DNA from: CAYQSU01 sp964420325
Lineage (GTDB): Bacteria > Pseudomonadota > Alphaproteobacteria > Rhodospirillales > Defluviicoccaceae
Direction of reading: 5' to 3'
Assembly (NCBI GenBank): GCA_964420325.1
Contig: CAYQSU010000089.1
Span: 1-9,243, forward strand
Length of the DNA stretch: 9,243 nucleotides
The notes beneath the pieces were generated by a model that was given only the letters and a program-made list of their open reading frames with translations, was not told where the DNA came from and searched no databases. Below, in pieces: positions 1 to 6,605 of this stretch. Position 1 is the stretch's first letter. Each line of letters begins with the position of its first letter. The translations under genes were made by a program, and so were the position numbers.

Positions 1-598
1 CGTAGCCCGGCGCGCCGTCCGCGTCGCGCAGCATCCGCAGGCCGATGTCGTGGGATTTCGTCACGGCGCGGTCGTTGGGCGAGCCGGTGACGGCGATCTT
101 GAACTTGCGCGGCAGGAACGAGAACTCCGGATGCAGGCTCGACCACTGGCGGATGATCTCCGCATGGATGCGCGGATCCTCGATCTCGTCGGCGGCGGCG
201 CCGGCGAAGTGGTCGGCGGTGACGTTGCGGATGCAGTTGCCGCTGGTCTGGATGGCGTGCATCTCGACCTCCGCCAGCTCCTCGAGGAGGTCGGGCACCT
301 CGGCGAGCGCCGGCCAGTTGTACTGAATGTTCTGCCGGGTGGTGAAATGGCCGTAGCCCTTGTCGTAGCGGCGGGCGATGTGGGCGAGCCGGCGCATCTG
401 TCGGGAGGACAGCGTGCCGTAGGGAATGGCCACCCGGAGCATGTAGGCGTGGAGCTGCAGATAGAGGCCGTTCATCAGCCTGAGCGGGCGGAACTCGTCC
501 TCGGTGAGTTCGCCGGCCAGGCGGCGGGCGACCTGGTCGCGGAACTGGCCGACCCGTTCGCGCACCAGCGCGTGGTCGAATTCGTCGTAGCGGTACAT
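1..598 (-). CDS. cysI: Nitrite/sulfite reductase hemoprotein (CysI type), N-terminal part, cut by the window edge
   Basis: This is the first 199 codons of a siroheme- and 4Fe-4S-dependent reductase that reduces sulfite to sulfide in cytosolic sulfate assimilation. The N-terminal ferredoxin-like half-domain is clear around residues 40-105 (RLMNGLYLQLHAYMLRVAIP, then GYGHFTTRQNIQYNWP at 81-96). It is followed by the siroheme/anion-pocket segments TSGNCIRNVTADH (118-130) and LPRKFKIAVTGS (162-173). The Cys residues that bind the iron-sulfur cluster lie in the C-terminal half, outside the window. The ATG at 596-598 fits the family start (MYRYDEFDHA) and has an AAAGGA-type ribosome site about ten bases upstream, inside the end of the preceding gene. 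Only 7 bases separate it from that gene, so the two are surely co-transcribed. Family members are annotated as nitrite or sulfite reductase; the cysG neighbour favours sulfite. No frameshift is seen. Confidence 0.93.
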   Translation of the reverse strand, partial: MYRYDEFDHALVRERVGQFRDQVARRLAGELTEDEFRPLRLMNGLYLQLHAYMLRVAIPYGTLSSRQMRRLAHIARRYDKGYGHFTTRQNIQYNWPALAEVPDLLEELAEVEMHAIQTSGNCIRNVTADHFAGAAADEIEDPRIHAEIIRQWSSLHPEFSFLPRKFKIAVTGSPNDRAVTKSHDIGLRMLRDADGAPGY

Positions 599-605
599 CG
601 GTCGG

Positions 606-899
606 CTATCCTTTCGCTGGCTCTCGGCAGAGGTCCGGGCGAACCGACGGGCCGGTCTCCCGGATTGCCTCGCGATAGCGCTGGGGACGGACGACACCGC
701 CCGCGGCGGTGACGTCGATCAGGTAGGGGGCGACGACCTGGCGTTCGCGGACCGCCTGCTCGGCGGCGGCCAGCAGCGCCTCGGCCTCGGCCTGGGTGTC
801 GGCGGTGCGGGCCTCGGCCAGGCGCTCGCTCCAGTCGCCCCGGAGACCGAGATAGACGACGCGCCCGTCGATCAGGCGGTTGGCGGTGACGACCTGCAT
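606..899 (-). CDS. DUF2849 family protein of the sulfite-reduction operon
   Basis: A 97-residue soluble protein with the opening typical of the DUF2849 family (MQVVTANRLIDGRVVYLG), small proteins found in alphaproteobacteria between siroheme synthase and sulfite reductase genes. Their biochemical role is unknown to me. The middle (about residues 25-52) is Ala/Glu-rich and looks helical, followed by a strand-like VAPYLIDVTA segment. There is one Cys near the C-terminus, no signal peptide and no membrane segment. The ATG at 897-899 is chosen over a longer in-frame extension because GGAGGAGAG sits directly upstream and the family starts here. It begins 19 bases after the cysG stop and ends 7 bases before cysI, so it belongs to the same transcript. 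A helper role in sulfite reduction is inferred from position only. Confidence 0.85.
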   Translation of the reverse strand: MQVVTANRLIDGRVVYLGLRGDWSERLAEARTADTQAEAEALLAAAEQAVRERQVVAPYLIDVTAAGGVVRPQRYREAIRETGPSVRPDLCREPAKG

Positions 900-918
900 C
901 CTCTCCTCCGCTCTCCCG

Positions 919-2319
919 TCACGACGCCGCCGCCTGCGGCAGATCGGCGGCGATCCAGGCATCGGCGTGGCGGACGACGTCGCCGACGACGATCAGCTTG
1001 GGCCCCTGCCCGCCTCTCGCGGCAAGTCCGGCGAGATCGGCGAGATGACCGGTGGTGACGCGCTGATCCGGCCGCGTCCCGTTCTCGATCACCGCCACCG
1101 GCGTCGTCGCCGAAAGCCCGTGCTGGAGGAGCCGCGCCGCGATCTCGCCGGCGGTCGACGCCCCCATGTACACGGCCAGCGTCTGGCCGCCGCGAGCCAG
1201 CGCCGCCCAGTCGAGCGTCGGCTCGCCGTCCTTGCCGTGGCCGGTGACGAAGGCGACGGCGTGGGCGTGGTCACGGTGGGTGAGCGGGATGCCGGCGGCG
1301 GCGGCGCAGCCGGTGGCGGCGGTGATGCCGGGCACCACCTCGACCGGCACGCCGTGGCGCAACAGGAACTCCCGTTCCTCGCCACCGCGGCCGAAGACGA
1401 AGGGATCGCCGCCCTTGAGCCGGACGACGCGGCGGCCGGCCCGGGCCTCGGCGAGCAGGGTCCGGTTGATCGCCGACTGGCTTACCGAATGGTTGCCCTT
1501 CTCCTTGCCGACGCCGATGCGGCGCGCGTCGCGCCGGCCGTAGTCGAGAACGGCCGGAGCCACCAGCCGGTCGTGGACGATGACGTCCGCCTCCTGCAAC
1601 AGCCGCAGCGCCTTCAGGGTCAGGAGGTCGGGATCGCCGGGACCGGCGCCGACGATGAAGACGATGCCGTCCGGCGCACCGCGCTCGGGCGGCCGGTTGA
1701 CCTCGGCGAGCATCCGCTCCCGCGCCCAGCGCTCGTCGCCCTCGAGGACGGCGGCGGCGACGGGACCCGAGAGGATCCGCTCCCAGAACCGGCGGCGGCC
1801 GGTCGCATCCGGCACGGTGGTGCGCACGGCGTCGCGGAAGCGCTCGGCGAAACGGGCGAGCCGACCGAGCCGGGACGGCAGCAGCGCCTCGATGCGGGCG
1901 CGGACCATCCGCGCCAGGACCGGGGCGGTGCCGGCCGACGAGATCGCCACCGTGACCGGGTCACGGTCGACGATCGCGGGCATGATGAAGCTCGAGAGGT
2001 CGGGCCGGTCGACGACGTTGACGGGAACCGCCCGCGCCCTGGCCGCCGCCGACACTGCCCGGTCGACGTCGCGGTTGCCGGTGGCGGCGACGACGAGCGC
2101 CCGCCCCGCGACGTCCGACTCGCGGAACGGGCGCCCGACAACGGTGACGCCGTCTCCGTCCGCAAGCGCCGTCAAGCCCTCGTCGGCGGCCGGTGCGACG
2201 ACCGAGACGCGGGCGCCCGCCCTCAGCAGCAGCCGAGCCTTGCGCTCCGCGACCTCGCCGCCGCCGACGACGAGGACGTCGCGACCCTTGATGTCGAGGA
2301 AGACCGGGAGATGCTCCAT
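919..2319 (-). CDS. cysG: Siroheme synthase CysG (dehydrogenase/ferrochelatase plus uroporphyrinogen-III methyltransferase)
   Basis: A 466-residue bifunctional enzyme that converts uroporphyrinogen III to siroheme, the prosthetic group of the CysI encoded downstream. The N-terminal precorrin-2 dehydrogenase/ferrochelatase domain (about 1-205) has the NAD-binding GGGEVAERK at 19-27. Asp104 in VNVVDRPD and Ser128 in AISSAGTAP fall at the same numbers as the catalytic Asp104 and the phosphorylated Ser128 of enterobacterial CysG. The C-terminal SAM-dependent methyltransferase (about 217-455) begins VGAGPGDPDLLTLKA (223-237) and carries Asp250, Lys272, RLKGGDPFVFGRGGEE (300-315) and the YMG segment at 384-386. 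The length matches the family. An in-frame GTG 14 codons upstream (2361) is possible, but the ATG at 2317-2319 starts the conserved MEHLPVFLDIKGRD; neither has a strong ribosome site. It is the first gene of the operon, 19 bases before the DUF2849 gene. The domains look intact. Confidence 0.95.
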   Translation of the reverse strand: MEHLPVFLDIKGRDVLVVGGGEVAERKARLLLRAGARVSVVAPAADEGLTALADGDGVTVVGRPFRESDVAGRALVVAATGNRDVDRAVSAAARARAVPVNVVDRPDLSSFIMPAIVDRDPVTVAISSAGTAPVLARMVRARIEALLPSRLGRLARFAERFRDAVRTTVPDATGRRRFWERILSGPVAAAVLEGDERWARERMLAEVNRPPERGAPDGIVFIVGAGPGDPDLLTLKALRLLQEADVIVHDRLVAPAVLDYGRRDARRIGVGKEKGNHSVSQSAINRTLLAEARAGRRVVRLKGGDPFVFGRGGEEREFLLRHGVPVEVVPGITAATGCAAAAGIPLTHRDHAHAVAFVTGHGKDGEPTLDWAALARGGQTLAVYMGASTAGEIAARLLQHGLSATTPVAVIENGTRPDQRVTTGHLADLAGLAARGGQGPKLIVVGDVVRHADAWIAADLPQAAAS

Positions 2320-2399
2320 CCGTGCTGGCCCGAACCGAGAGCGAGGGTGCCAAAAGAACACCCAGCCTGTGTGTGACTGCGTTCGAATATAGTATCATG

Positions 2400-2414
2400 G
2401 TGTATAATATGCAC
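2400..2414. promoter_or_regulatory. Near-palindromic candidate operator over the divergent -10 boxes
   Basis: The plus-strand sequence GTGTATAATATGCAC is a 15-base inverted repeat around the base at 2407, with one mismatched pair (T at 2403, G at 2411). It covers the -10 boxes on both strands between cysG and the transporter gene. A repressor bound here would block both promoters. No regulator gene is in the window, and I do not recognise the motif as a named site. AT-rich -10 sequences are partly self-complementary by nature, so this is a modest call. Confidence 0.35.
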
Positions 2415-2431
2415 CTACTACCAAATGTAAG
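2404..2431 (-). promoter_or_regulatory. Candidate sigma70-type promoter of the cysG-DUF2849-cysI operon
   Basis: On the minus strand, CTTACA (2426-2431, 4 of 6 to TTGACA) and TATTAT (2404-2409, 5 of 6 to TATAAT) are separated by 16 bases. Transcription would begin near 2397 and leave a leader of about 75 bases before cysG. The promoter lies in an AT-rich island that stands out sharply in otherwise GC-rich DNA. A perfect TATAAT on the opposite strand (2403-2408) overlaps the same -10 and could serve the divergent transporter gene, though no good plus-strand -35 is visible. The call rests on motif and spacing only. Confidence 0.5.
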
Positions 2432-2494
2432 TGTTTTATTCTCCCCCGGCCTCTCGCGTTGACCGCCGCGGCCCGGCCGTGGTAGCCGACCGGC

Positions 2495-3076
2495 ATGCCA
2501 GCCTGGTCTCACGGCGGCGTCTGCCGGACGGCCGCCATCCTCGCTCCGTTCGCTGCGGCGATGGTTGCCATCGTCGCCGCCTCCAACGTCCTCGTCCAGT
2601 TCCCGATCAACGACTGGCTGACCTGGGCGGCGTTCACCTACCCGGTCTCGTTCCTGGTCACCGACCTCAGCAATCGCCGACTCGGCCCTGCGTTCGCGCG
2701 CAAGGTCGTCTATGCGGGGTTCGCCGTCGGCGTGCTGTTGTCGGCGCTGCTGGCGACGCCTCGCATCGCCGTCGGCTCGGGCACCGCCTTCCTGGTTGCG
2801 CAGCTCCTCGATGTCCAGATCTTCCATTGGCTGCGCCGGCACGTGTGGTGGCTGCCGCCGCTGGCCTCGTCGCTGATCGGCTCGCTCGTCGATACCGCCC
2901 TGTTCTTCAGCATCGCCTTTGCCGGCACCGGCGTGCCGTGGCTCACCCTCGCCTTGGGCGATCTGGCGGTGAAAGCGGCGATGGCGCTCGTGCTGCTGGC
3001 GCCGTTTCGCGGTCTGCTGCGCTGGACCGCGCCGGACGCTCTGGCCACCCCCGCTACAGGGAGCCGCCCCTCCTGA
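2495..3076 (+). CDS. VUT/YhhQ family membrane protein, probable queuosine-precursor transporter
   Basis: A 193-residue inner-membrane protein of the COG1738 (VUT, YhhQ, DUF165) family. Members import precursors of the modified tRNA base queuosine, such as preQ0/preQ1. Family marks are FTYPVSFLVTDLSNRRLG (47-64), GSGTAFLVAQLLDVQIF (94-110), ASSLIGSLVDTALFFSIAF (124-142) and GDLAVK (155-160). About six hydrophobic segments can be placed near 13-31, 42-57, 70-87, 94-110, 121-143 and 150-172. The ATG at 2495 has no clear Shine-Dalgarno, but it is the only start that keeps the first membrane segment in full. The gene is divergent from cysG, and its promoter is probably in the AT-rich island at 2381-2442. 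Its 3' end overlaps the stop of the opposite-strand CBS gene by 23 bases. No que genes and no recognisable preQ1 riboswitch are present, so the substrate is inferred from the family alone. Confidence 0.87.
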   Translation: MPAWSHGGVCRTAAILAPFAAAMVAIVAASNVLVQFPINDWLTWAAFTYPVSFLVTDLSNRRLGPAFARKVVYAGFAVGVLLSALLATPRIAVGSGTAFLVAQLLDVQIFHWLRRHVWWLPPLASSLIGSLVDTALFFSIAFAGTGVPWLTLALGDLAVKAAMALVLLAPFRGLLRWTAPDALATPATGSRPS

Positions 3077-3497
3077 ACACGTAGCTCTTGAGCTGCGCGA
3101 AATCGAGTGCCGCGTCCTCGTACATGGCCTCGAGCGCGCGGGTCTGCTCGATCAGGGCGAGCGGCTTGCCGTGCTTGACCACGGGCAGGTGGCGGATGCC
3201 GAGCTCGGCCATTTTGCCGAGGGCCGAATCGATGTCGTCGCCGGGTTCGCACACGGCGACGTTCTCACTCATGATCCGGTCGACCGGCATCTCGAGCGCC
3301 TGCGAGCCGTGCTCGCCGATCGCATGCACGACATCTCCCAGGGAGACCACGCCCTCGAGGCGCCCGTCCTCCCCGCAGACCATGATCAACCCCTTGCGCT
3401 TCTGCTCGAAGCGCCGCGCAACGTCGATGACGCGCTCCTTCGCGCCGACCGTGACCACGTCCATGTCCTTCGCCTGCAAAGCCTGTTCGACGATCAT
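3054..3497 (-). CDS. Two-CBS-domain protein
   Basis: A 147-residue cytosolic protein made almost entirely of a CBS pair (Bateman module), which usually binds adenine nucleotides such as AMP, ATP or SAM and acts as an energy sensor. CBS1 covers about residues 8-62 (DVVTV, then GVVSLGDVVHAIGEHGSQAL). CBS2 covers about 74-127 (IMSENVAVCEPGDDIDSALG, then GIRHLPVVKHGKPLALIEQT). The end of CBS2 departs from the usual GIVSIGDVV pattern, so its nucleotide pocket may be altered. An ATG two codons upstream (3503) is in frame. I prefer the one at 3495-3497 because the GAGGGG ribosome site sits six bases before it, and longer extensions encode a low-complexity Arg/Ala-rich stretch that looks non-coding. 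It converges on the transporter gene with overlapping 3' ends. No effector domain is attached, so the target is unknown. Confidence 0.85.
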   Translation of the reverse strand: MIVEQALQAKDMDVVTVGAKERVIDVARRFEQKRKGLIMVCGEDGRLEGVVSLGDVVHAIGEHGSQALEMPVDRIMSENVAVCEPGDDIDSALGKMAELGIRHLPVVKHGKPLALIEQTRALEAMYEDAALDFAQLKSYVFRRGGSL

Positions 3498-3532
3498 CGG
3501 CATCCCCTCATTGCGCTCGGCCGCGCCCCGTC

Positions 3533-3547
3533 CGGCCGCTGCGGCCG
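3533..3547. repeat. Perfect 15-base inverted repeat upstream of the CBS gene
   Basis: CGGCCGC and GCGGCCG flank a single base at 3540, between the CBS start (3497) and the divergent small ORF (3636). It would fall in the CBS promoter or leader region. The T6 run at 3563-3568 just upstream belongs to a slightly AT-richer patch that may hold the CBS promoter, but no -35/-10 pair there is convincing. GC-only palindromes are common by chance in such DNA. Confidence 0.35.
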
Positions 3548-3635
3548 CCCGCTGTTTAGGCGTTTTTTGCACTGCACACAACGCCCTTGTTCGGCGTTCG
3601 TCCGGCGCTCGCCGACGGGCCGCCGAGGGTGTAGC

Positions 3636-3815
3636 ATGGCACCCATGGAGACACGACTCAGACGGCTCGCCGTGGCCGCGGTGCTGGCGCCGGTCGCCCT
3701 TGTCGCGGTGTCGGCCGACGTGCGCGCGCTGGCCCTCGAGCTCCTGCGCTGGGTCCACGGCGCCTTCGTCGTCGTTTATCTCGACGCCGAGGCGTTCATC
3801 CGCACGTGCTTCTGA
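3636..3815 (+). CDS. Probable small membrane protein, 59 residues, unknown function
   Basis: I do not recognise this peptide. It begins MAPMETRLRRLAVAAVLAP: a short basic stretch (R6, R8, R9) followed by a hydrophobic helix at about 10-25. A second, weaker hydrophobic segment (about 35-49, ending AFVVVYLDAE) precedes a short tail with a single Cys. An uncleaved inner-membrane helix or hairpin is plausible; there is no lipobox. Support for coding comes from a GAGGG ribosome site (3625-3629) six bases before the ATG, and from third codon positions that are overwhelmingly G or C, as in the neighbouring genes. An alternative ATG lies at 3645. It is divergent from the CBS gene and 151 bases upstream of parE on the same strand, so it might share a transcript with parE. 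Without homologues it stays tentative. Confidence 0.5.
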   Translation: MAPMETRLRRLAVAAVLAPVALVAVSADVRALALELLRWVHGAFVVVYLDAEAFIRTCF

Positions 3816-3878
3816 CGCCGCCTCGGTCGACCCGGTCGTCAACTCGGCCGTTCGTCGTCGGTCCGTCGACGAGCGGCC

Positions 3879-3907
3879 TTGATCCGCCCCATATCTTGAT
3901 GGATAGT
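3879..3907 (+). promoter_or_regulatory. Weak candidate promoter for parE
   Basis: TTGATC (3879-3884) and GATAGT (3902-3907) are separated by 17 bases, each matching 4 of 6 consensus positions. The leader to the parE ATG would be about 50 bases. The surrounding 3816-3966 gap holds no other gene. parE itself has only a distant AGAGGG (3943-3948) as a ribosome-site candidate. Confidence 0.3.
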
Positions 3908-3966
3908 CGGTCACCCATACCGGATGCTGCCTGAGAGGGCGAGAGGGCTAGGCCGAGCGCTGCTGC

Positions 3967-5955
3967 ATGGATGATCTGTTCCCGTCGCTGCCTGCCCCCA
4001 AGGCCGGCTACACCGCCAAGGACATCGAGGTCCTCGAGGGCCTGGACCCCGTGCGCCGGCGGCCGGCGATGTACATCGGCGGCACCGACGAGCGCGCCCT
4101 GCACCATCTCGTCGCGGAGCTTCTCGACAACGCCATGGACGAAGCCGTCGCCGGCCATGCCTCCCGCATCGAGCTGGCGCTCGCCGCCGACCAGACGGTG
4201 ACCGTACAGGACAACGGCCGCGGCATTCCCGTCGATCCGCACCCGAAGCTGAAGAAGCCTGCGCTCGAGATCATTCTCACGACGCTGCATTCCGGGGCGA
4301 AGTTCTCCAACAAGGTCTACCACACGTCCGGAGGCCTGCACGGCGTCGGTCTCTCGGTGGTCAACGCGCTCTCGGACCGGCTCACGATCGAGGTCGCCCG
4401 CGACCGCACGGCATGGACCCAGAGCTACGTGCGCGGCAGGCCGACGGGTCCGCTCAAGAGCCTGGGCCCGGTCCAGAACCGCCGCGGCACAAGGGTAGCC
4501 TTCCATCCGGACGCCAGGATCTTCGGCGATGGCGCCCGCTTCCGGCCGGGCGAGCTCTACCGCATGGCGCGATCGAAAGCGTATCTCTTCCGCGGCGTCG
4601 AGATCCGCTGGAGCTGCGATGCGGCGCTGATCGCCGCCGGCGACCCGACGCCGGCCACGGACGTCCTCAGGTTTCCCGGCGGCCTTGAGGACTTCCTCAC
4701 CTCGACGCTCGGCGAACGAGCGACGGTGACGCCGACGCCCTTCGCCGGGCAGGTCGGCTTCGAGGGCACCAACGGCAAGGTCGAGTGGGCCATCGCCTGG
4801 CCGGACGACGAGGAGGGCTTCCTCCGCTCCTACTGCAACACGGTGCCGACGCCGGCCGGCGGCAGCCACGAAACCGGCCTGCGAGCGGCCCTGATGAAGG
4901 GCCTGAAGGCATACGCGGACCTGGTCGGCAACCGCGCCGCCCAGCGGCTCACCGCCGAGGACGTGATCGGCGGAGCGTCGGCGATGCTGTCGGTGTTCAT
5001 CCCCGATCCCCAGTTCCAGGGCCAGACCAAGGAGCGGCTCAACTCCGCCGAAGCCTCCCGGCTGGTGGAAACGGTGGTCGGCGACCACTTCGACCACTGG
5101 CTCGCGGCGGCGCCGGAGGTGGCGCGCAGCCTTCTCGAGCGCATCGTCGAGCGCGCCGACGCCCGCCTCAAGCGCCAGCAGGAGAAAAAGACCCGGCGGC
5201 AGACGGCGACCCGCAGGCTGCGGCTGCCCGGCAAGCTTGCCGACTGCACCCGGACGTCGGCGGCCGGCACCGAGCTGTTCATCGTCGAGGGAGACTCGGC
5301 CGGCGGCTCGGCGAAGACGGCGCGCCACCGCGAGACGCAGGCGGTGCTGCCGCTGCGCGGCAAGATCCTCAACGTCGCCAGCGCCTCGGGCGACAAGCTG
5401 CGCGGCAACCAGGAGCTGTCCGACCTGGTCGAGGCGCTGGGGTGCGGCACCGGACCCCGCTACGACGAGGGCGCGCTCCGCTACGACAAGGTGGTCATCA
5501 TGACCGACGCCGACGTCGACGGCGCGCACATCGCCGCACTCCTGATGACCTTCTTTTTCAGGGAGATGCGGCAGCTCATCGACAACGGCCATCTGTATCT
5601 GGCGGCGCCGCCGCTCTACCGGCTGAGCCGCGGCGGCACCACCCTCTACGCCCGGGACGACGCCCACCGGGACGAGCTCCTCGCCACCGTCTTCGGCGGC
5701 CGCGGCAAGGTCGAGATCAGCCGCTTCAAGGGTCTCGGCGAGATGCCGCCGGCCCAGCTCCGGGCGACGACCATGGATCCTGCGACGCGGACGCTGCTGC
5801 GCGTCACCCTGGCCGCGGGCGAGGCGGCGAGCCGGACCGCGCATTGGGCCGGGGAGACGGCGGATCTCGTCGAGACGCTGATGGGCCGGCGGCCGGAGCT
5901 CCGCTTCGCCTACATCCAGGAGCACGCCCGTTTCGTCGCCGACGTCGACGTCTGA
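3967..5955 (+). CDS. parE: DNA topoisomerase IV subunit B (ParE)
   Basis: A 662-residue ATPase subunit of topoisomerase IV. With ParC it decatenates daughter chromosomes. The GHKL ATPase domain shows ELLDNAMDEA (51-60; catalytic Glu51, Asn55), DNGRGIP (82-88), the ATP-lid region SGGLHGVGLSVVNALS (121-136) and the transducer loop QTKERLN (353-359; Lys355). The TOPRIM domain begins EGDSAGGSAK (441-450) and has the metal-binding triad Asp514/Asp516/Asp518 in IMTDADVDGAH, then RFKGLGEM (586-593). Length, lack of the C-terminal insert of proteobacterial GyrB, and the DGAHIAALLMTFFF version of the TOPRIM motif point to ParE rather than GyrB. All catalytic residues are present. The ATG at 3967 matches the family start (MDDLF). 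Upstream is a 151-base gap with a weak promoter; a lipoprotein gene follows after 88 bases on the same strand. parC is not in the window. Confidence 0.96.
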   Translation: MDDLFPSLPAPKAGYTAKDIEVLEGLDPVRRRPAMYIGGTDERALHHLVAELLDNAMDEAVAGHASRIELALAADQTVTVQDNGRGIPVDPHPKLKKPALEIILTTLHSGAKFSNKVYHTSGGLHGVGLSVVNALSDRLTIEVARDRTAWTQSYVRGRPTGPLKSLGPVQNRRGTRVAFHPDARIFGDGARFRPGELYRMARSKAYLFRGVEIRWSCDAALIAAGDPTPATDVLRFPGGLEDFLTSTLGERATVTPTPFAGQVGFEGTNGKVEWAIAWPDDEEGFLRSYCNTVPTPAGGSHETGLRAALMKGLKAYADLVGNRAAQRLTAEDVIGGASAMLSVFIPDPQFQGQTKERLNSAEASRLVETVVGDHFDHWLAAAPEVARSLLERIVERADARLKRQQEKKTRRQTATRRLRLPGKLADCTRTSAAGTELFIVEGDSAGGSAKTARHRETQAVLPLRGKILNVASASGDKLRGNQELSDLVEALGCGTGPRYDEGALRYDKVVIMTDADVDGAHIAALLMTFFFREMRQLIDNGHLYLAAPPLYRLSRGGTTLYARDDAHRDELLATVFGGRGKVEISRFKGLGEMPPAQLRATTMDPATRTLLRVTLAAGEAASRTAHWAGETADLVETLMGRRPELRFAYIQEHARFVADVDV

Positions 5956-6043
5956 CCCTGGCGGCCCGGTGGGCGCCTCTGCTATCGTCCGCCGTGCCGG
6001 CCCGGCCCCCTGCCCGCCGGCGACAGGAACGGAGGACGCGGGG

Positions 6044-6589
6044 ATGCGATCGCTTGCGGCGGCGCTGGCGCTCGGCGTGGCAATGGCGATGGCCGCGTGC
6101 GGCGCCGAGCGCGTCATGCTGAGCGGCAACCACGCGCCGGGCACCAAGAGCACCTTCGTCTACGCCCTCGAGCCGGGCGAGATCCTCACCGTCGTCATCG
6201 GCAACCCGTTCGCGATCGACGACGCCGCCGTCCACGCCGCCGTCGTCGACGCCATGCAGGGCCAGACCTTCGGCCCGCCCGCCCGCTTCACCACCACCCG
6301 CTCGGAGAGGACACGCCCGGGCTATGCCGTCGTCTTCGTCTTCGATCCGGCGACCGCCCAGGCCCGCTCCGAGCTCTGCGGCGAGACCGGCCGGGTCGGC
6401 TCGGCGCCGGCCGGGAGCGAGACGCGCATTCTCGTCGGCTTCTGCGCCGGCTCGCAGCTCCTGTCGTCGGTGAACGGAGCGACCCCCGCCGTGGCCTCCC
6501 CCACCGATCCGAGGTTCCGCTCGCTGGTCTCGCGGGCGATGTTGGAGCTGATCCCGCCCGAGGACCAGCCGGCGGGGAGGCTTCGCTGA
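6044..6589 (+). CDS. Predicted lipoprotein of unknown function
   Basis: A 181-residue protein that I do not recognise. The N-terminus (MRSLAAALALGVAMAMAACG) is a short signal peptide with one Arg, a hydrophobic core and a lipobox-like MAAC, so Cys19 is the likely lipidated residue. The Met at -3 makes the box imperfect. The mature part appears mixed alpha/beta, with TFVYALEPGEILTVVIGNPF (37-56), YAVVFVFDPA (94-103) and a C-terminal Pro-rich end. Cys112 (LCGE) and Cys134 (GFCAGS) could form a disulfide in the periplasm. The start at 6044 is chosen because GGAGG (6031-6035) precedes it by eight bases and the signal peptide begins there; the 25 codons upstream are Pro/Ala-rich and unlikely to be translated. 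It lies 88 bases after parE on the same strand and faces argC tail to tail. Co-transcription with parE is possible. Confidence 0.8.
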   Translation: MRSLAAALALGVAMAMAACGAERVMLSGNHAPGTKSTFVYALEPGEILTVVIGNPFAIDDAAVHAAVVDAMQGQTFGPPARFTTTRSERTRPGYAVVFVFDPATAQARSELCGETGRVGSAPAGSETRILVGFCAGSQLLSSVNGATPAVASPTDPRFRSLVSRAMLELIPPEDQPAGRLR

Positions 6590-6605
6590 CCCGACCGCCG
6601 CCGGG

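Noticed and set aside
880..2376. A 498-codon plus-strand open frame opposite cysG
   Set aside because: It is complementary to the intact cysG reading frame, and its composition (long Asp/Arg/Gly runs) is typical of a shadow frame.
2381..2390. A tRNA T-loop-like GTTCGAATA
   Set aside because: There is no flanking T-stem pairing and no acceptor or anticodon arms around it.
2415..2494. preQ1 riboswitch upstream of the queuosine-precursor transporter
   Set aside because: I looked for the C-rich-loop hairpin with A-rich tail of preQ1-I and found none in the leader.
3796..6153. A 785-codon open frame antisense to parE
   Set aside because: It is the high-GC shadow of parE. Its product is low-complexity Arg/Ala/Gly-rich with no domain, while parE in the other frame has every family motif.
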